Shown here piece by piece: positions 6,847 through 15,292 of a DNA stretch of 38,514 bases. How positions within the stretch are numbered: the stretch's first letter is position 1; each line of letters begins with the position of its first letter. Where the stretch lies: assembly GCA_017995775.1 (NCBI GenBank), contig JAGOIF010000012.1, forward strand, positions 1 to 38,514, written 5' to 3'. The position numbers and the translations under genes were made by a program. The notes under the pieces are model-generated. The model searched no databases and was not told where the DNA came from. It was given only the letters and a program-made list of their open reading frames with translations. The DNA is from Aliarcobacter sp. (lineage in GTDB: Bacteria; Campylobacterota; Campylobacteria; Campylobacterales; Arcobacteraceae).

Positions 6847-7299
6847 TTGATAGAAATTTTAACAATAACTATTTCAAATCCTTTATTAGTAGGGATTTAT
6901 GAAAATAAAAAACTAATAAAAGAGTATAAATTAGATGGTAAAACATCTGATTTATTACCAAGCTTATTTTCTAAACTTTTAGAAGAATATGATATAAAAA
7001 CAATTACTTACGTAAATTCTCCTGGATCTTTTATGGCTATTAAAGTGGCTTATATCTTTTTAAAAACTATTTGTATTGTAAAAAATATTGAATTAAGAGC
7101 AATTGATGGTTTTGAATTCAATGAAAATTCACCAATAAAAGCCCTTGGGAAAAAGTATTTTTTAAAAGAGAATAATGAAATTAAAGTAGATTTTTTAAAA
7201 AAAGATAGTATAATCCGCGACTTTAAATTACCTATGTGTATAGAAAAATATAATTTTAATGAAGAAACACTGCCAATATATAATTTACCAGCTGTTTAA
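6847..7299 (+). CDS. Reduced TsaB-like protein (tRNA t6A system)
   Basis: The 150-residue product resembles a shortened TsaB, the partner that supports TsaD in making threonylcarbamoyladenosine (t6A37) in tRNA. The most telling piece is YVNSPGSFMAIKVAYIFLKTI (PGSF at residues 59-62), which matches the TsaB pattern GPGSFTGLRIG followed by a helix. The N-terminal strands (ILTITISNPLLVGIYENKKL) match the start of the ASKHA fold, but the DTS-type motif common in TsaB is not seen. TsaB is usually about 220-230 residues, so the C-terminal half is much reduced. The start is TTG at 6847 with AAGG upstream. In C. jejuni a short gene sits at the same place between lpxC and thrB, as I recall. The function is inferred from one motif and context. 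Confidence 0.6.
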   Translation: MIEILTITISNPLLVGIYENKKLIKEYKLDGKTSDLLPSLFSKLLEEYDIKTITYVNSPGSFMAIKVAYIFLKTICIVKNIELRAIDGFEFNENSPIKALGKKYFLKENNEIKVDFLKKDSIIRDFKLPMCIEKYNFNEETLPIYNLPAV

Positions 7300-7313
7300 A
7301 AAGAAGGAAATAG

Positions 7314-8195
7314 ATGAAAGTAAGCGTTCCAGCTACTAGTGCAAATTTAGGCCCAGGCTTTGATTGCTTAGGTTTAGCAATATCTATGAAAAATCAAGTA
7401 ATAATCAGACCATCGAAATTTCATAGTGTATCTTTAAAAGGTGAGGGTGCAAATAACCCAGCACTTAAAGATAATAATATGTTCATATCAATATTTAATG
7501 ATTTTTATCATAATTTATCATATAAAAAAAGACATTTTAGATTTGAATTTCTAAATGAAATTCCATTATCAAGAGGACTTGGAAGTTCTTCTGCTGTTAT
7601 TGTTTCTGCAATTGCAAGTGCATACGCAATTGAAGGAATAAAACTTGAAAAAGATAAACTTTTAAATCTAGCACTTGCTTATGAAAGTCATCCTGATAAT
7701 ATTACACCTGCTGTAATGGGCGGATTTAATGTAGCTTGCGTTCAAGAAAATGAAGTAAAGTATATTAACAAGGCAATACCAAAAAGTTTAAAAGCAGTTA
7801 TTGTTGTACCAAATAGAGCAATATCTACACAATTATCAAGAAAAACACTGCCATTTAAGTACTCTAAAGAAGATACAGTTTTTAATATTTCTCATTCTTC
7901 TTTATTAACAGCTGCTTTTATGGCGGAAGATTGGCAAATGCTTAAAAATGCTTCATTGGATCAAGTTCATCAAAAATATAGAATGAAACAAATGCCAGAA
8001 CTTTTTGATGTACAAAAAACATCATTAAAAGAGGGTGCTTTAATGAGTACATTATCAGGTTCAGGTTCAACTCTTTTTTCAATGTCTTATGCAGATGATA
8101 GTAAAAATCTGGAAAAAGCTTTAAAGCTTAGATTTCCTCATTTTAAAGTATTTACTGCTGATTTTGATAATACAGGTGTGAGAGTAGAAATTTGA
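7314..8195 (+). CDS. thrB: Homoserine kinase (GHMP family)
   Basis: ThrB phosphorylates L-homoserine with ATP, supplying threonine synthase; thrC lies elsewhere in this window (33689-35170). The 293-residue protein shows the GHMP layout: the opening [18 protein letters not shown] (residues 5-22), the ATP loop [15 protein letters not shown] (84-98), [15 protein letters not shown], and the C-terminal [12 protein letters not shown]. The ATG at 7314 follows AGAAGGAAATAG. No pathway neighbour is adjacent; the position before infB is one I recall from Campylobacter. Confidence 0.96.
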   Translation: MKVSVPATSANLGPGFDCLGLAISMKNQVIIRPSKFHSVSLKGEGANNPALKDNNMFISIFNDFYHNLSYKKRHFRFEFLNEIPLSRGLGSSSAVIVSAIASAYAIEGIKLEKDKLLNLALAYESHPDNITPAVMGGFNVACVQENEVKYINKAIPKSLKAVIVVPNRAISTQLSRKTLPFKYSKEDTVFNISHSSLLTAAFMAEDWQMLKNASLDQVHQKYRMKQMPELFDVQKTSLKEGALMSTLSGSGSTLFSMSYADDSKNLEKALKLRFPHFKVFTADFDNTGVRVEI

Positions 8196-8199
8196 TAAT

Positions 8200-8229
8200 T
8201 TATCATATTAAGAATATTTTAGGTATAAT
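8200..8229 (+). promoter_or_regulatory. Candidate promoter for ylxR-infB-rbfA-rimP
   Basis: TATAAT at 8224-8229 has TTATCA (8200-8205) 18 bp upstream as a possible -35. The -10 ends only 2 bp before the assigned TTG start of ylxR, so transcripts from it would begin inside the first codons and would translate ylxR from M6 (8247) or only infB. Confidence 0.35.
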
Positions 8230-8231
8230 GC

Positions 8232-8507
8232 TTGGCTAATACAAAAATGACCTTAAGAACTTGCATCATTTGCCGTGGTAAATTCGATCAAAAAGAGTTG
8301 TTAAGATTAAAATGTGAAGATAAAAAATTATTGTTATACAATAATTATGGAAGAAGTTTTTATATTTGTTGTAACTGTCAAACGTTATTACACACAGATG
8401 TAAAGTTAAAAGAATATAAGAAAATTGAAAAATCACTTTGTAGAGAGTGTAAAAATAAAGATGAGTATGCTACACAACTTAAGGAGATGCTAACAGATGT
8501 CAGATAA
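8232..8507 (+). CDS. YlxR-family RNA-binding protein (DUF448)
   Basis: This 91-residue basic protein carries the DUF448 signature RTCIICRGKFDQKELLRLK (from residue 9) and YGRSFYICCNC, with paired cysteines also at LCRECK near the C-terminus. The cysteine pairs (CIIC, CCNC, CREC) could bind zinc, although many YlxR proteins lack them. YlxR is usually found in the nusA-infB operon and binds RNA; its role is poorly defined. Here it sits directly before infB, overlapping it by 11 bp. The start is assigned to TTG at 8232 after an AGG; the nearby ATG at 8228 is out of frame and hits a stop at once. M6 (8247) is the alternative start. Confidence 0.8.
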   Translation: MANTKMTLRTCIICRGKFDQKELLRLKCEDKKLLLYNNYGRSFYICCNCQTLLHTDVKLKEYKKIEKSLCRECKNKDEYATQLKEMLTDVR

Positions 8508-11187
8508 AGTAAGAGTTTATGAGATTGCAGAAGAAGCGGGTGCAACAAGTGCAGAAGTAATTACGAAAGCAAAAGATTTAAACATAGAATTAAAATCACC
8601 ACAAAGTGCGGTGTCATTTGAAGATGCTGAAGAAATAACTAAATATATAATGACTGGGAAAAGTTCTAAAATAGAAGTTAAAACTGAAGAAAAACCAAAA
8701 AAAGTTATTAAAAAAGTAGTTAAAGAAAATACTGAAATTGTAAAAGAAGATTCAGTATTAAATGAAAATAAAATTGAAGCTCTAGAAAATAAAGAAGCTG
8801 AGATTGAAAAAAAACCTGAATTAAAAAAAGTAGTAATTTCAAAACCTATCGCAAAACCTGTGCAATCGAAAACTCAAGAAGAATTAGACAAGCCTGAAAT
8901 TAATCCTGATAATGCTAATAAAATAGTACCTAAACGAAGAGGTTTAGTTATTATTAAAAAGAAAGTACCAAAAGTTGAAGAAGTAGTTACAAAATCTTTC
9001 GATGCAGATTTACAACCTAGAAAACAAATGAAATCTTTAAGTGAAATCTTAGGTGGAAATGAAGAGGAATCAAATTCAGATACTTCAAAAAATAATTTAG
9101 AAGAAGCAAAAAAGAATAGAATCAAAAAAGAAAAAAAGAAAACAATTGTTAAAGCACAAGATCATGGAAAAAAACTAGAAGTTCCTAGAAGTTATGCTGA
9201 CGATTTTTCTAGTTCTGATGATTCACTTTTAGGCGAAGAAGTTGTTTTATTAGATATGGGATTAAATGACAATTTAAAAATATTTGATGAGCCAAAACCT
9301 CAAAATCCTGCAAAACAATCAAGAAGTTCAAGACCAGCTGCATTTGGAAATGCTCCTCAAGGTTTAAAAAGAGGAAAGAGAAAGAAAAGAATTGCAAGAA
9401 CTCAAGAAACAATTGATGTTACAGAAGTTTCAATTCCTGAAGATATCAGAGTTTATGAGTTTGCAGAAGCTTGTGGAAAAACTACGTCTGAAGTTATTAC
9501 AGTATTATTTTCATTAGGAATGTTAGTTACAAAAAATGACTTCTTAAAACAAGATGAATTAGAAATTCTTGGTGAAGAGTTTGGAATTGAAGTAACAGTT
9601 AGAGACGCTTTAGAAGATGTAAATTATGTAGATGATTATTTAGAAGAAGATTCAGATGAATCTACATTTGTAACAAGACCTCCAGTTGTAACAATTATGG
9701 GACACGTAGATCATGGTAAAACTTCATTATTAGATAAAATCAGATCAACAAAAGTTGCAAAAGGTGAAGCGGGAGGAATTACTCAACATATTTCTTCTTA
9801 CACTGTTGAAAAAAATGGACAAAAAATCACTTTCGTTGATACTCCAGGTCACGCCGCTTTCTCAGCTATGAGAACAAGAGGAACTGCGATTACTGATATT
9901 ATTATTATTGTTGTTGCTTCTGATGATGGTGTAAAACCACAAACAGAAGAAGTAATTTCACATGCAAAAGCAAGTGGTTGTCCAATAATAATTGCTATGA
10001 ATAAAATTGATAAAGAAACTGCAAATATTGATATGGTAAAAGCTCAAATGGCTGAAAAAGGTATGACTCCAATGGATTGGGGTGGAAATACTGAGTTTAT
10101 TGGAGTTTCTGCAAAAACAGGTGAGGGTATTGAAGAATTATTAGAAAATATCTTAATCCAAGCAGAACTTCTTGAACTTAAAGCTGATCCACATGCAAAA
10201 GCAAAGGCTGCTGTTATTGAATCTTCTTTAGAAAAAGGAAGAGGACCAGTTGCAACAGTTATTGTTCAAAATGGTACTTTAAGAATTGGTGATAATATTG
10301 TTTGTGATACTACTTTTGGTAGAGTAAAAGCAATAACAGATGATAATGGAAATGCAGTTAAGGAATTAGGTTTATCTGAAACTGGTACAGTTTTAGGATT
10401 AAATGATGTTCCAATTACTGGTTCTGTTATGGTTGCTATGGACACTGATAAAGAAGCAAGAGATATTGCAACTACTAGAGCTGAACATGCACGAGCAAAA
10501 GAATTATCTAAGTCTACAAAAGTATCACTTGAAGAGATGAGTGGATTAATTGCAGAAGGTAAGATAAAACAACTACCAGTTATTATTAAAACTGACGTTG
10601 GTGGATCTTTAGAAGCTATTAAAGGTTCATTAGAAAAAATTGCAAATGACGAAGTAAAAGTAAAAATTATTCACTCAGCAGTAGGTGGAATCACTGAATC
10701 TGATATCGTTCTTGCAGGTGCATCTGAGGGATGTATCATCTTAGGATTTAATGTAAGACCAACAGGTTCTATTAAAGCTAAGGCTAAAGCTGATGGTATT
10801 GAAATCAATACTTATACAATTATTTATGATTTAATTGATGATGTTAAAGATGCATTATCAGGAATGATGAGTGCTGTTATAAGAGAAGAAAATACAGGTC
10901 AAGCAGAAGTTAGAGATACATTCGTTGTTCCAAAAGTAGGAACTGTTGCTGGATGTTTAGTAACTGATGGAAAAGTAATCAGAGGTGGACATGCTCGAAT
11001 TATTAGAGATGGTATTATTACATATACTGGTAAAATCTCAAGTCTGAAAAGATTTAAAGATGATGCTAAAGAAGTTGCTAATGGTTATGAGTGTGGAATT
11101 ATGTTTGATAGATTCAATGATATTAAAGTTGGAGATTTTATTGAAACATTTATTCAAATTGAAGAAAAAGTATCAGTAGATAAGTAA
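8497..11187 (+). CDS. infB: Translation initiation factor IF-2
   Basis: IF-2 is the GTPase that brings initiator fMet-tRNA to the 30S subunit and promotes subunit joining. The 896-residue protein has an IF2_N domain at about residues 3-50 (VRVYEIAEEAGATSAEV), then a long Lys/Glu-rich low-complexity linker (about 55-310). A second IF2_N copy follows at about 317-370 (DIRVYEFAEACGKTTSEV). The G domain has G1 GHVDHGKT (402-409), G3 DTPGH (448-452) and G4 NKID (502-505), followed by the C1 and C2 domains. AAGGAG upstream supports the ATG at 8497. It overlaps ylxR and is followed 2 bp later by rbfA. Confidence 0.98.
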   Translation: MSDKVRVYEIAEEAGATSAEVITKAKDLNIELKSPQSAVSFEDAEEITKYIMTGKSSKIEVKTEEKPKKVIKKVVKENTEIVKEDSVLNENKIEALENKEAEIEKKPELKKVVISKPIAKPVQSKTQEELDKPEINPDNANKIVPKRRGLVIIKKKVPKVEEVVTKSFDADLQPRKQMKSLSEILGGNEEESNSDTSKNNLEEAKKNRIKKEKKKTIVKAQDHGKKLEVPRSYADDFSSSDDSLLGEEVVLLDMGLNDNLKIFDEPKPQNPAKQSRSSRPAAFGNAPQGLKRGKRKKRIARTQETIDVTEVSIPEDIRVYEFAEACGKTTSEVITVLFSLGMLVTKNDFLKQDELEILGEEFGIEVTVRDALEDVNYVDDYLEEDSDESTFVTRPPVVTIMGHVDHGKTSLLDKIRSTKVAKGEAGGITQHISSYTVEKNGQKITFVDTPGHAAFSAMRTRGTAITDIIIIVVASDDGVKPQTEEVISHAKASGCPIIIAMNKIDKETANIDMVKAQMAEKGMTPMDWGGNTEFIGVSAKTGEGIEELLENILIQAELLELKADPHAKAKAAVIESSLEKGRGPVATVIVQNGTLRIGDNIVCDTTFGRVKAITDDNGNAVKELGLSETGTVLGLNDVPITGSVMVAMDTDKEARDIATTRAEHARAKELSKSTKVSLEEMSGLIAEGKIKQLPVIIKTDVGGSLEAIKGSLEKIANDEVKVKIIHSAVGGITESDIVLAGASEGCIILGFNVRPTGSIKAKAKADGIEINTYTIIYDLIDDVKDALSGMMSAVIREENTGQAEVRDTFVVPKVGTVAGCLVTDGKVIRGGHARIIRDGIITYTGKISSLKRFKDDAKEVANGYECGIMFDRFNDIKVGDFIETFIQIEEKVSVDK

Positions 11188-11189
11188 TA

Positions 11190-11549
11190 ATGAAAAGTAT
11201 TAATCTTCAAAGAACAGAATCATTATTAGTTGAGTTGATTCCAGAAGCTTTATCAAATTTGGCAGATAGCAGAATCAACTCTCTGCCAATAACAGCGGTA
11301 AACTGTAAAAATGGTAAGTACGATGCAATCGTATATTTTGATGGTTCTGATTATGATAAAAATGAATTAAAAGAGATTGTTTCTTTATTAAATAAAGCAA
11401 ATGGAAGATTAAAGACGCATATATTAGCAAGTACAGGTTGGTATAAGTGTCCAAACTTTACTTTTTTACATGATACATCTTTAGAAAAATCAAAGCATAT
11501 GGAAACATTATTTGCTCAAATTAGAAAAACAAAAAGTGAAGAACAATGA
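11190..11549 (+). CDS. rbfA: Ribosome-binding factor A
   Basis: RbfA is a small KH-fold protein that binds the 30S subunit and helps mature the 5' end of 16S rRNA. The 119 residues match the family in size and layout: an N-terminal helix ([18 protein letters not shown]), strands around [19 protein letters not shown], a helix ([18 protein letters not shown]) and a closing [19 protein letters not shown], where a Phe-x-xD/H-x-S pattern is typical. It starts 2 bp after infB and overlaps rimP as ATGA. The infB-rbfA-rimP arrangement supports the call where identity is modest. Confidence 0.9.
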   Translation: MKSINLQRTESLLVELIPEALSNLADSRINSLPITAVNCKNGKYDAIVYFDGSDYDKNELKEIVSLLNKANGRLKTHILASTGWYKCPNFTFLHDTSLEKSKHMETLFAQIRKTKSEEQ

Positions 11550-11974
11550 GTTTAGAACAATCAATTAAATTAGCAGTAGAAAGTTTAGGTGCTAAACTAT
11601 ATGACATAGTTAATGCAAAAGAACATGATAGAAATATTTTCAGAGTACTTGTGACTGCTGAAAAGGGAATAAGCCTAGATAAATGTGCAGAAATTTCAAG
11701 AATGATTTCACCTATTTTAGATATAGATGAGCCTATGAATGGTGAGTATATACTAGAAGTAAGTTCTCCTGGAATAGAAAGAAAGCTTAGAAATAAAGAT
11801 CATTTCAAAGGTTCTATTGGTGAAAAAGTTAAGATTAAAAACTTTGAAACAGTAGTATTTAAAGGTGAATTAATTTTAGCCGATAATGAAAAAATAATAG
11901 TAAAAACACCAGATGGTGATGAAGAAATACCTTACGATAATATCCTAGCAGCAGCTACTTATTTTGAGTGGTAA
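11546..11974 (+). CDS. rimP: Ribosome maturation factor RimP
   Basis: RimP assists assembly of the 30S head. The 142-residue protein has the typical two-domain form: an N-terminal alpha/beta domain ([18 protein letters not shown], then [26 protein letters not shown]) ending in the diagnostic [13 protein letters not shown] (about residues 70-82). An Sm-like C-terminal domain follows ([21 protein letters not shown]). Its ATG overlaps the rbfA TGA. It is the last gene of the long rightward run and is followed at once by a hairpin terminator. Confidence 0.93.
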   Translation: MSLEQSIKLAVESLGAKLYDIVNAKEHDRNIFRVLVTAEKGISLDKCAEISRMISPILDIDEPMNGEYILEVSSPGIERKLRNKDHFKGSIGEKVKIKNFETVVFKGELILADNEKIIVKTPDGDEEIPYDNILAAATYFEW

Positions 11975-12005
11975 AAGCAAATAAAGATCTTCTTTATTGC
12001 TTTTT
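11975..12005 (+). terminator. Intrinsic terminator after rimP
   Basis: AAGCAA-TAAAGA (11975-11987, one bulged A) pairs with TCTTTATTGCTT (11991-12002) around a 3-nt loop. The 3' arm runs into a T5 tract (12001-12005). It closes the nadA-to-rimP transcription run. The next 65 bp are very AT-rich and must hold the ribD promoter, though I see no clear hexamers there. Confidence 0.75.
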
Positions 12006-12070
12006 CACCACTAATTAAAACAACTTAATATATACTCCTTTTTTTAAATTTTAATTAAAGTGAACTAATA

Positions 12071-13078
12071 ATGAAAATAGATAATAATTTTTATATGAAA
12101 TTAGCAATTGATGAAGCCTGGAAATATCAACTTTTAACCTATCCAAATCCAGCTGTTGGTTGTGTCGTTGTAAAAGATGGGAAGCTTTTATCAGTAGAAG
12201 CCCATAAAGAAGCTGGAACACCTCATGCAGAAGTTAATGCGCTCAAAGCTGCATATTTAAAAATATATCCAAATTCAGTACTAAAAACAAAAAATAACCC
12301 TAACGAAATCCATGAGTATTTAATAGAAAATCATAACAACTTTTTTAATGATTGTGAAATTTATATAACTCTTGAACCATGCAATCACGTAGGTAAAACT
12401 CCTTCATGTGCAAATCTTTTAAAAGAGTTAAAACCAAAAAAAGTAATAATAGCCCATGAAGATACAAATGAAGTAGCTAATGGCGGTCTAGAAACGCTTA
12501 AAAATGCAAATATTGAATGTGAGCTAGGTTGTATGAAGAAAGAAGCTTATGACCTTTTATATCCATTTTTAAAATGGAATAGTGGAACGTTTATTTTTTA
12601 TAAGATGGCTCAAACTTTAAATGGTTCTATTGATGGAAAAATTTCAGGAAATTCTGCAAAAGCATATGTTCATGCACTTAGAGACAAAACTGATTTATTA
12701 TTAATTGGTGGAAATACAGTTAGAAATGACAAACCAACATTAGATGCAAGATATATAGTTGGAAATGCACCTAATGTAATGATATATAGTAAAAATAAAA
12801 TATTTGATAATAATATACCGCTTTTCAAAATACCAAATAGAGAAGTGTTTATAAGTAATGATTTATTTAAACTACTTGATTATAAATTTGTTATGGTTGA
12901 GGGAACTTATAATTTATTGAATATATTAAAAGAGAAATTAGATTATATTGTGTTACTTATCAATCCAAAGATTCGAAATGGTGCAAATGCATTAAATGAA
13001 ATAGATATTGATTTTGAAATAATACATGAGAATTTTATAGGGAAAGAAAAAGTTGTATATTTAAAAAGAATTAGTTAA
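12071..13078 (+). CDS. ribD: Bifunctional diaminohydroxyphosphoribosylaminopyrimidine deaminase / reductase
   Basis: RibD carries out the second and third steps of riboflavin synthesis. The N-terminal deaminase domain has the zinc motif HAEVNAL (H52, E54) and TLEPCNHVGKTPSC (C104, C113). Between these lies an insertion of roughly 25 residues (about 60-90, rich in Asn), longer than in E. coli RibD. The reductase domain begins near residue 170 with FIFYKMAQTLNGSIDG and continues with LLIGGNTVRNDKPTLDAR. The 335-residue length is slightly short, with a compact reductase end. It is a single gene between two hairpin terminators. Confidence 0.95.
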   Translation: MKIDNNFYMKLAIDEAWKYQLLTYPNPAVGCVVVKDGKLLSVEAHKEAGTPHAEVNALKAAYLKIYPNSVLKTKNNPNEIHEYLIENHNNFFNDCEIYITLEPCNHVGKTPSCANLLKELKPKKVIIAHEDTNEVANGGLETLKNANIECELGCMKKEAYDLLYPFLKWNSGTFIFYKMAQTLNGSIDGKISGNSAKAYVHALRDKTDLLLIGGNTVRNDKPTLDARYIVGNAPNVMIYSKNKIFDNNIPLFKIPNREVFISNDLFKLLDYKFVMVEGTYNLLNILKEKLDYIVLLINPKIRNGANALNEIDIDFEIIHENFIGKEKVVYLKRIS

Positions 13079-13084
13079 TAAAAG

Positions 13085-13118
13085 AAATCTTTATCGCAAT
13101 TTATAGCGATAAAGATTT
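13085..13118. terminator. Bidirectional terminator between ribD and efp
   Basis: AAATCTTTATCGC (13085-13097) and GCGATAAAGATTT (13106-13118) are perfect 13-bp complements with an 8-nt loop. T residues follow on both strands (TTTTC rightward, TTTCTTTT leftward). It lies between convergent genes and can serve both. Confidence 0.85.
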
Positions 13119-13124
13119 TCATTG

Positions 13125-13685
13125 TTATTTTACTTTTTCTAGGTATTCACCAGTTCTTGTGTCACATCTAATAACGTCACCTTCAAGAATATGAAAAGGA
13201 ATTTGTACAACAGCACCTGATTCTAAAGTAGCAGGTTTTCTACCACCTTGAGAATCACCTTTAAAGTTTGGTGGTGTTTCTACAATTTTTAATTCAACAA
13301 CCATTGGAGGTTCAACTGTGATAGCTTTTCCATTGTAATACATCATATCACAAGTCATACCGTCAATAATCCAATCAAAAGCTTCACCTACTTGATCGTA
13401 AGTTAAACCTTCTTGCTCATATGTAGAGTTATCCATAAATTGTAATAACTCACCATCATCATATAAAAATTGCATTTGTTTTTGTTGTAAATTAGGAGTT
13501 TCACATTTGTCACCTGCGTGAAATGTTCTTTCTATTACTTTTCCATTTAAAAATGATCTAATTTTACATCTAACAAATGCTGCACCTTTACCAGGTTTTA
13601 CATGTTGATATTCAGTAATTTTATAAGGAATACCATCAACTTCGATTTTAAGTCCTTTTTTTAACTCACTCATCCCAATTGCCAT
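13125..13685 (-). CDS. efp: Elongation factor P
   Basis: EF-P enters the ribosome E site and rescues stalling at polyproline. The protein is 186 residues, the standard length, with three beta-barrel domains. The tip loop of domain I is KPGKGAAF, placing the lysine that is normally modified at K33 (K34 in E. coli); the modification enzyme is not in this window. Other markers are [14 protein letters not shown] (about 51-64) and the C-terminal [25 protein letters not shown]. It lies 9 bp after serA at the end of the leftward pheS-to-efp run and ends at a bidirectional terminator. Confidence 0.97.
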   Translation of the reverse strand: MAIGMSELKKGLKIEVDGIPYKITEYQHVKPGKGAAFVRCKIRSFLNGKVIERTFHAGDKCETPNLQQKQMQFLYDDGELLQFMDNSTYEQEGLTYDQVGEAFDWIIDGMTCDMMYYNGKAITVEPPMVVELKIVETPPNFKGDSQGGRKPATLESGAVVQIPFHILEGDVIRCDTRTGEYLEKVK

Positions 13686-13694
13686 ATTTTCTCC

Positions 13695-15278
13695 TTATAT
13701 TTCTGCATAAGCAACAGCGATTGCTGCTTCTAAATTACCAAGTTTTTTCAATACATCAGAACTTGCTTTTTCATCAATAAGAATTACAGCTAAAGCGCCT
13801 TCTTTCCCTCTTGATAATCTAAAGTCTGCGATATTAATATTGTTATCGCCTAATATTTTACCAACTTCTCCAATAACACCTGGAACATCATTGTTTCTCA
13901 TAACAAGCATTTTACCTTTTGGTTCAATGTCTAAAGGAAAACCATTTATTTCAACGATTCTTTGAACATCTTCATTAAATACAGTTCCAGAAATAGTTTT
14001 AACACCTGTTGGCGTTGTAATTTTAATTGAAACTTTATTTTGGTAGCCACTATGATTTGAAAATTCTGATGTTGTTAATTCAATATTTTTTTCTTTTGCA
14101 ATAAAACTAGCATTAACATAATTCACTTCACTACCACTACTAACAGCTAAAACACCAACTGTTGCAAATGTTTGTAAAGAATCTAAATATTCAGATATAG
14201 CACCTTCTGCTGCAATGTTAATTGATCTAATTTCGCTTTTACTTAATTGTGCAATTAAAAAAGCCATTTTTTGAGTAAGCTCAATATATGGTTTTACAAA
14301 TGCTGGGATTTTACTCTCATCAATTGGTAAATTTAAAGCATTTGGATATGCAATTCCTCGTGCTGATTCAATTGCATTATTTGCAGCTTGAACTGAAATT
14401 TCCCTTTGAGATTCTTTTGTATTTGCCCCTAAGTGAGCAGTAACTGTAACATTTGGTAAATCTAATAATGGATGATTTGTTGCAGGTTCTTTTATAAATA
14501 CATCAATTCCAGCCATTGCAATTTTCCCAGATTTAAGGTTTTCATATAATGCATCTTCATTATATAATCCACCTCTTGCACAGTTAATTAAAACTACACC
14601 ATCTTTCATTCTTGCAATTTCTTCAAAACCAATCATGTTGATTGTTTCTTTATTTTTTGGAGTATGAATTGTAATCATATCACAAGATAAAATATCTTCA
14701 AAATTTGTTGTATATTTTATACCTAAATCAGTTGCTTTTGTTGAAGGAATATATGGGTCATATGTAACAACATCCATTTCAAATGATTTAGCTCTAAGTG
14801 CAACTCTATGTCCAATGTTACCAAAACCGATAACACCTAGTTTTTTACCATAAAGTTCATTACCATACCAGTCTTCTCTTTTCCAAACTCTATCAATTTT
14901 TAATTGATTATGAGCATAAGGAAATCTTCTCATACAAGATAGCATATGTGTCATAGTTAATTCAACTGCTGCTATTGTGTTTGCAGTAGGAACATTCATT
15001 GCGATTATTCCTCTTTTACTACAACCTTCCATATCAACATTGTCATAACCAACACCAGCTCTAATGATAGCTTTTAAATTAATAGCTGCATTTAAAAACT
15101 TTTCATCAACATCTGTTGATGATCTTGTAATTGCTACATGGGCATCTTTAATAATATCTAATAGCTCTGTTTTATTTACATCTGCTGCATATACGTAGTT
15201 TATATCTTCAGTATTTTGAAGAATTTGTAAACCAGCGTCGTGTATATGATCGCAAACTACAATTGTATGTTTACTCAT
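13695..15278 (-). CDS. serA: D-3-phosphoglycerate dehydrogenase (long form with ACT domain)
   Basis: SerA oxidises 3-phosphoglycerate to 3-phosphohydroxypyruvate, opening serine synthesis. The 527-residue protein is the long form. The NAD-binding motif is GFGNIG (151-156). The catalytic triad can be placed as R235 (NCARGG), E264 (IKEP) and H282 (TAHLGA). An intervening domain covers about 320-445, and a C-terminal ACT domain starts near 453 (MLVMRNNDVPGVIGEVGKIL), the usual site for serine feedback. It sits 14 bp after rpsA and 9 bp before efp in the same leftward run. Confidence 0.96.
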   Translation of the reverse strand: MSKHTIVVCDHIHDAGLQILQNTEDINYVYAADVNKTELLDIIKDAHVAITRSSTDVDEKFLNAAINLKAIIRAGVGYDNVDMEGCSKRGIIAMNVPTANTIAAVELTMTHMLSCMRRFPYAHNQLKIDRVWKREDWYGNELYGKKLGVIGFGNIGHRVALRAKSFEMDVVTYDPYIPSTKATDLGIKYTTNFEDILSCDMITIHTPKNKETINMIGFEEIARMKDGVVLINCARGGLYNEDALYENLKSGKIAMAGIDVFIKEPATNHPLLDLPNVTVTAHLGANTKESQREISVQAANNAIESARGIAYPNALNLPIDESKIPAFVKPYIELTQKMAFLIAQLSKSEIRSINIAAEGAISEYLDSLQTFATVGVLAVSSGSEVNYVNASFIAKEKNIELTTSEFSNHSGYQNKVSIKITTPTGVKTISGTVFNEDVQRIVEINGFPLDIEPKGKMLVMRNNDVPGVIGEVGKILGDNNINIADFRLSRGKEGALAVILIDEKASSDVLKKLGNLEAAIAVAYAEI

Positions 15279-15292
15279 TTAAATAAATCCTA

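Noticed and set aside
11988-12070. Small gene between rimP and ribD
   Set aside because: The stretch has a terminator and very AT-rich promoter DNA. No start codon with a ribosome site opens a frame of useful length.
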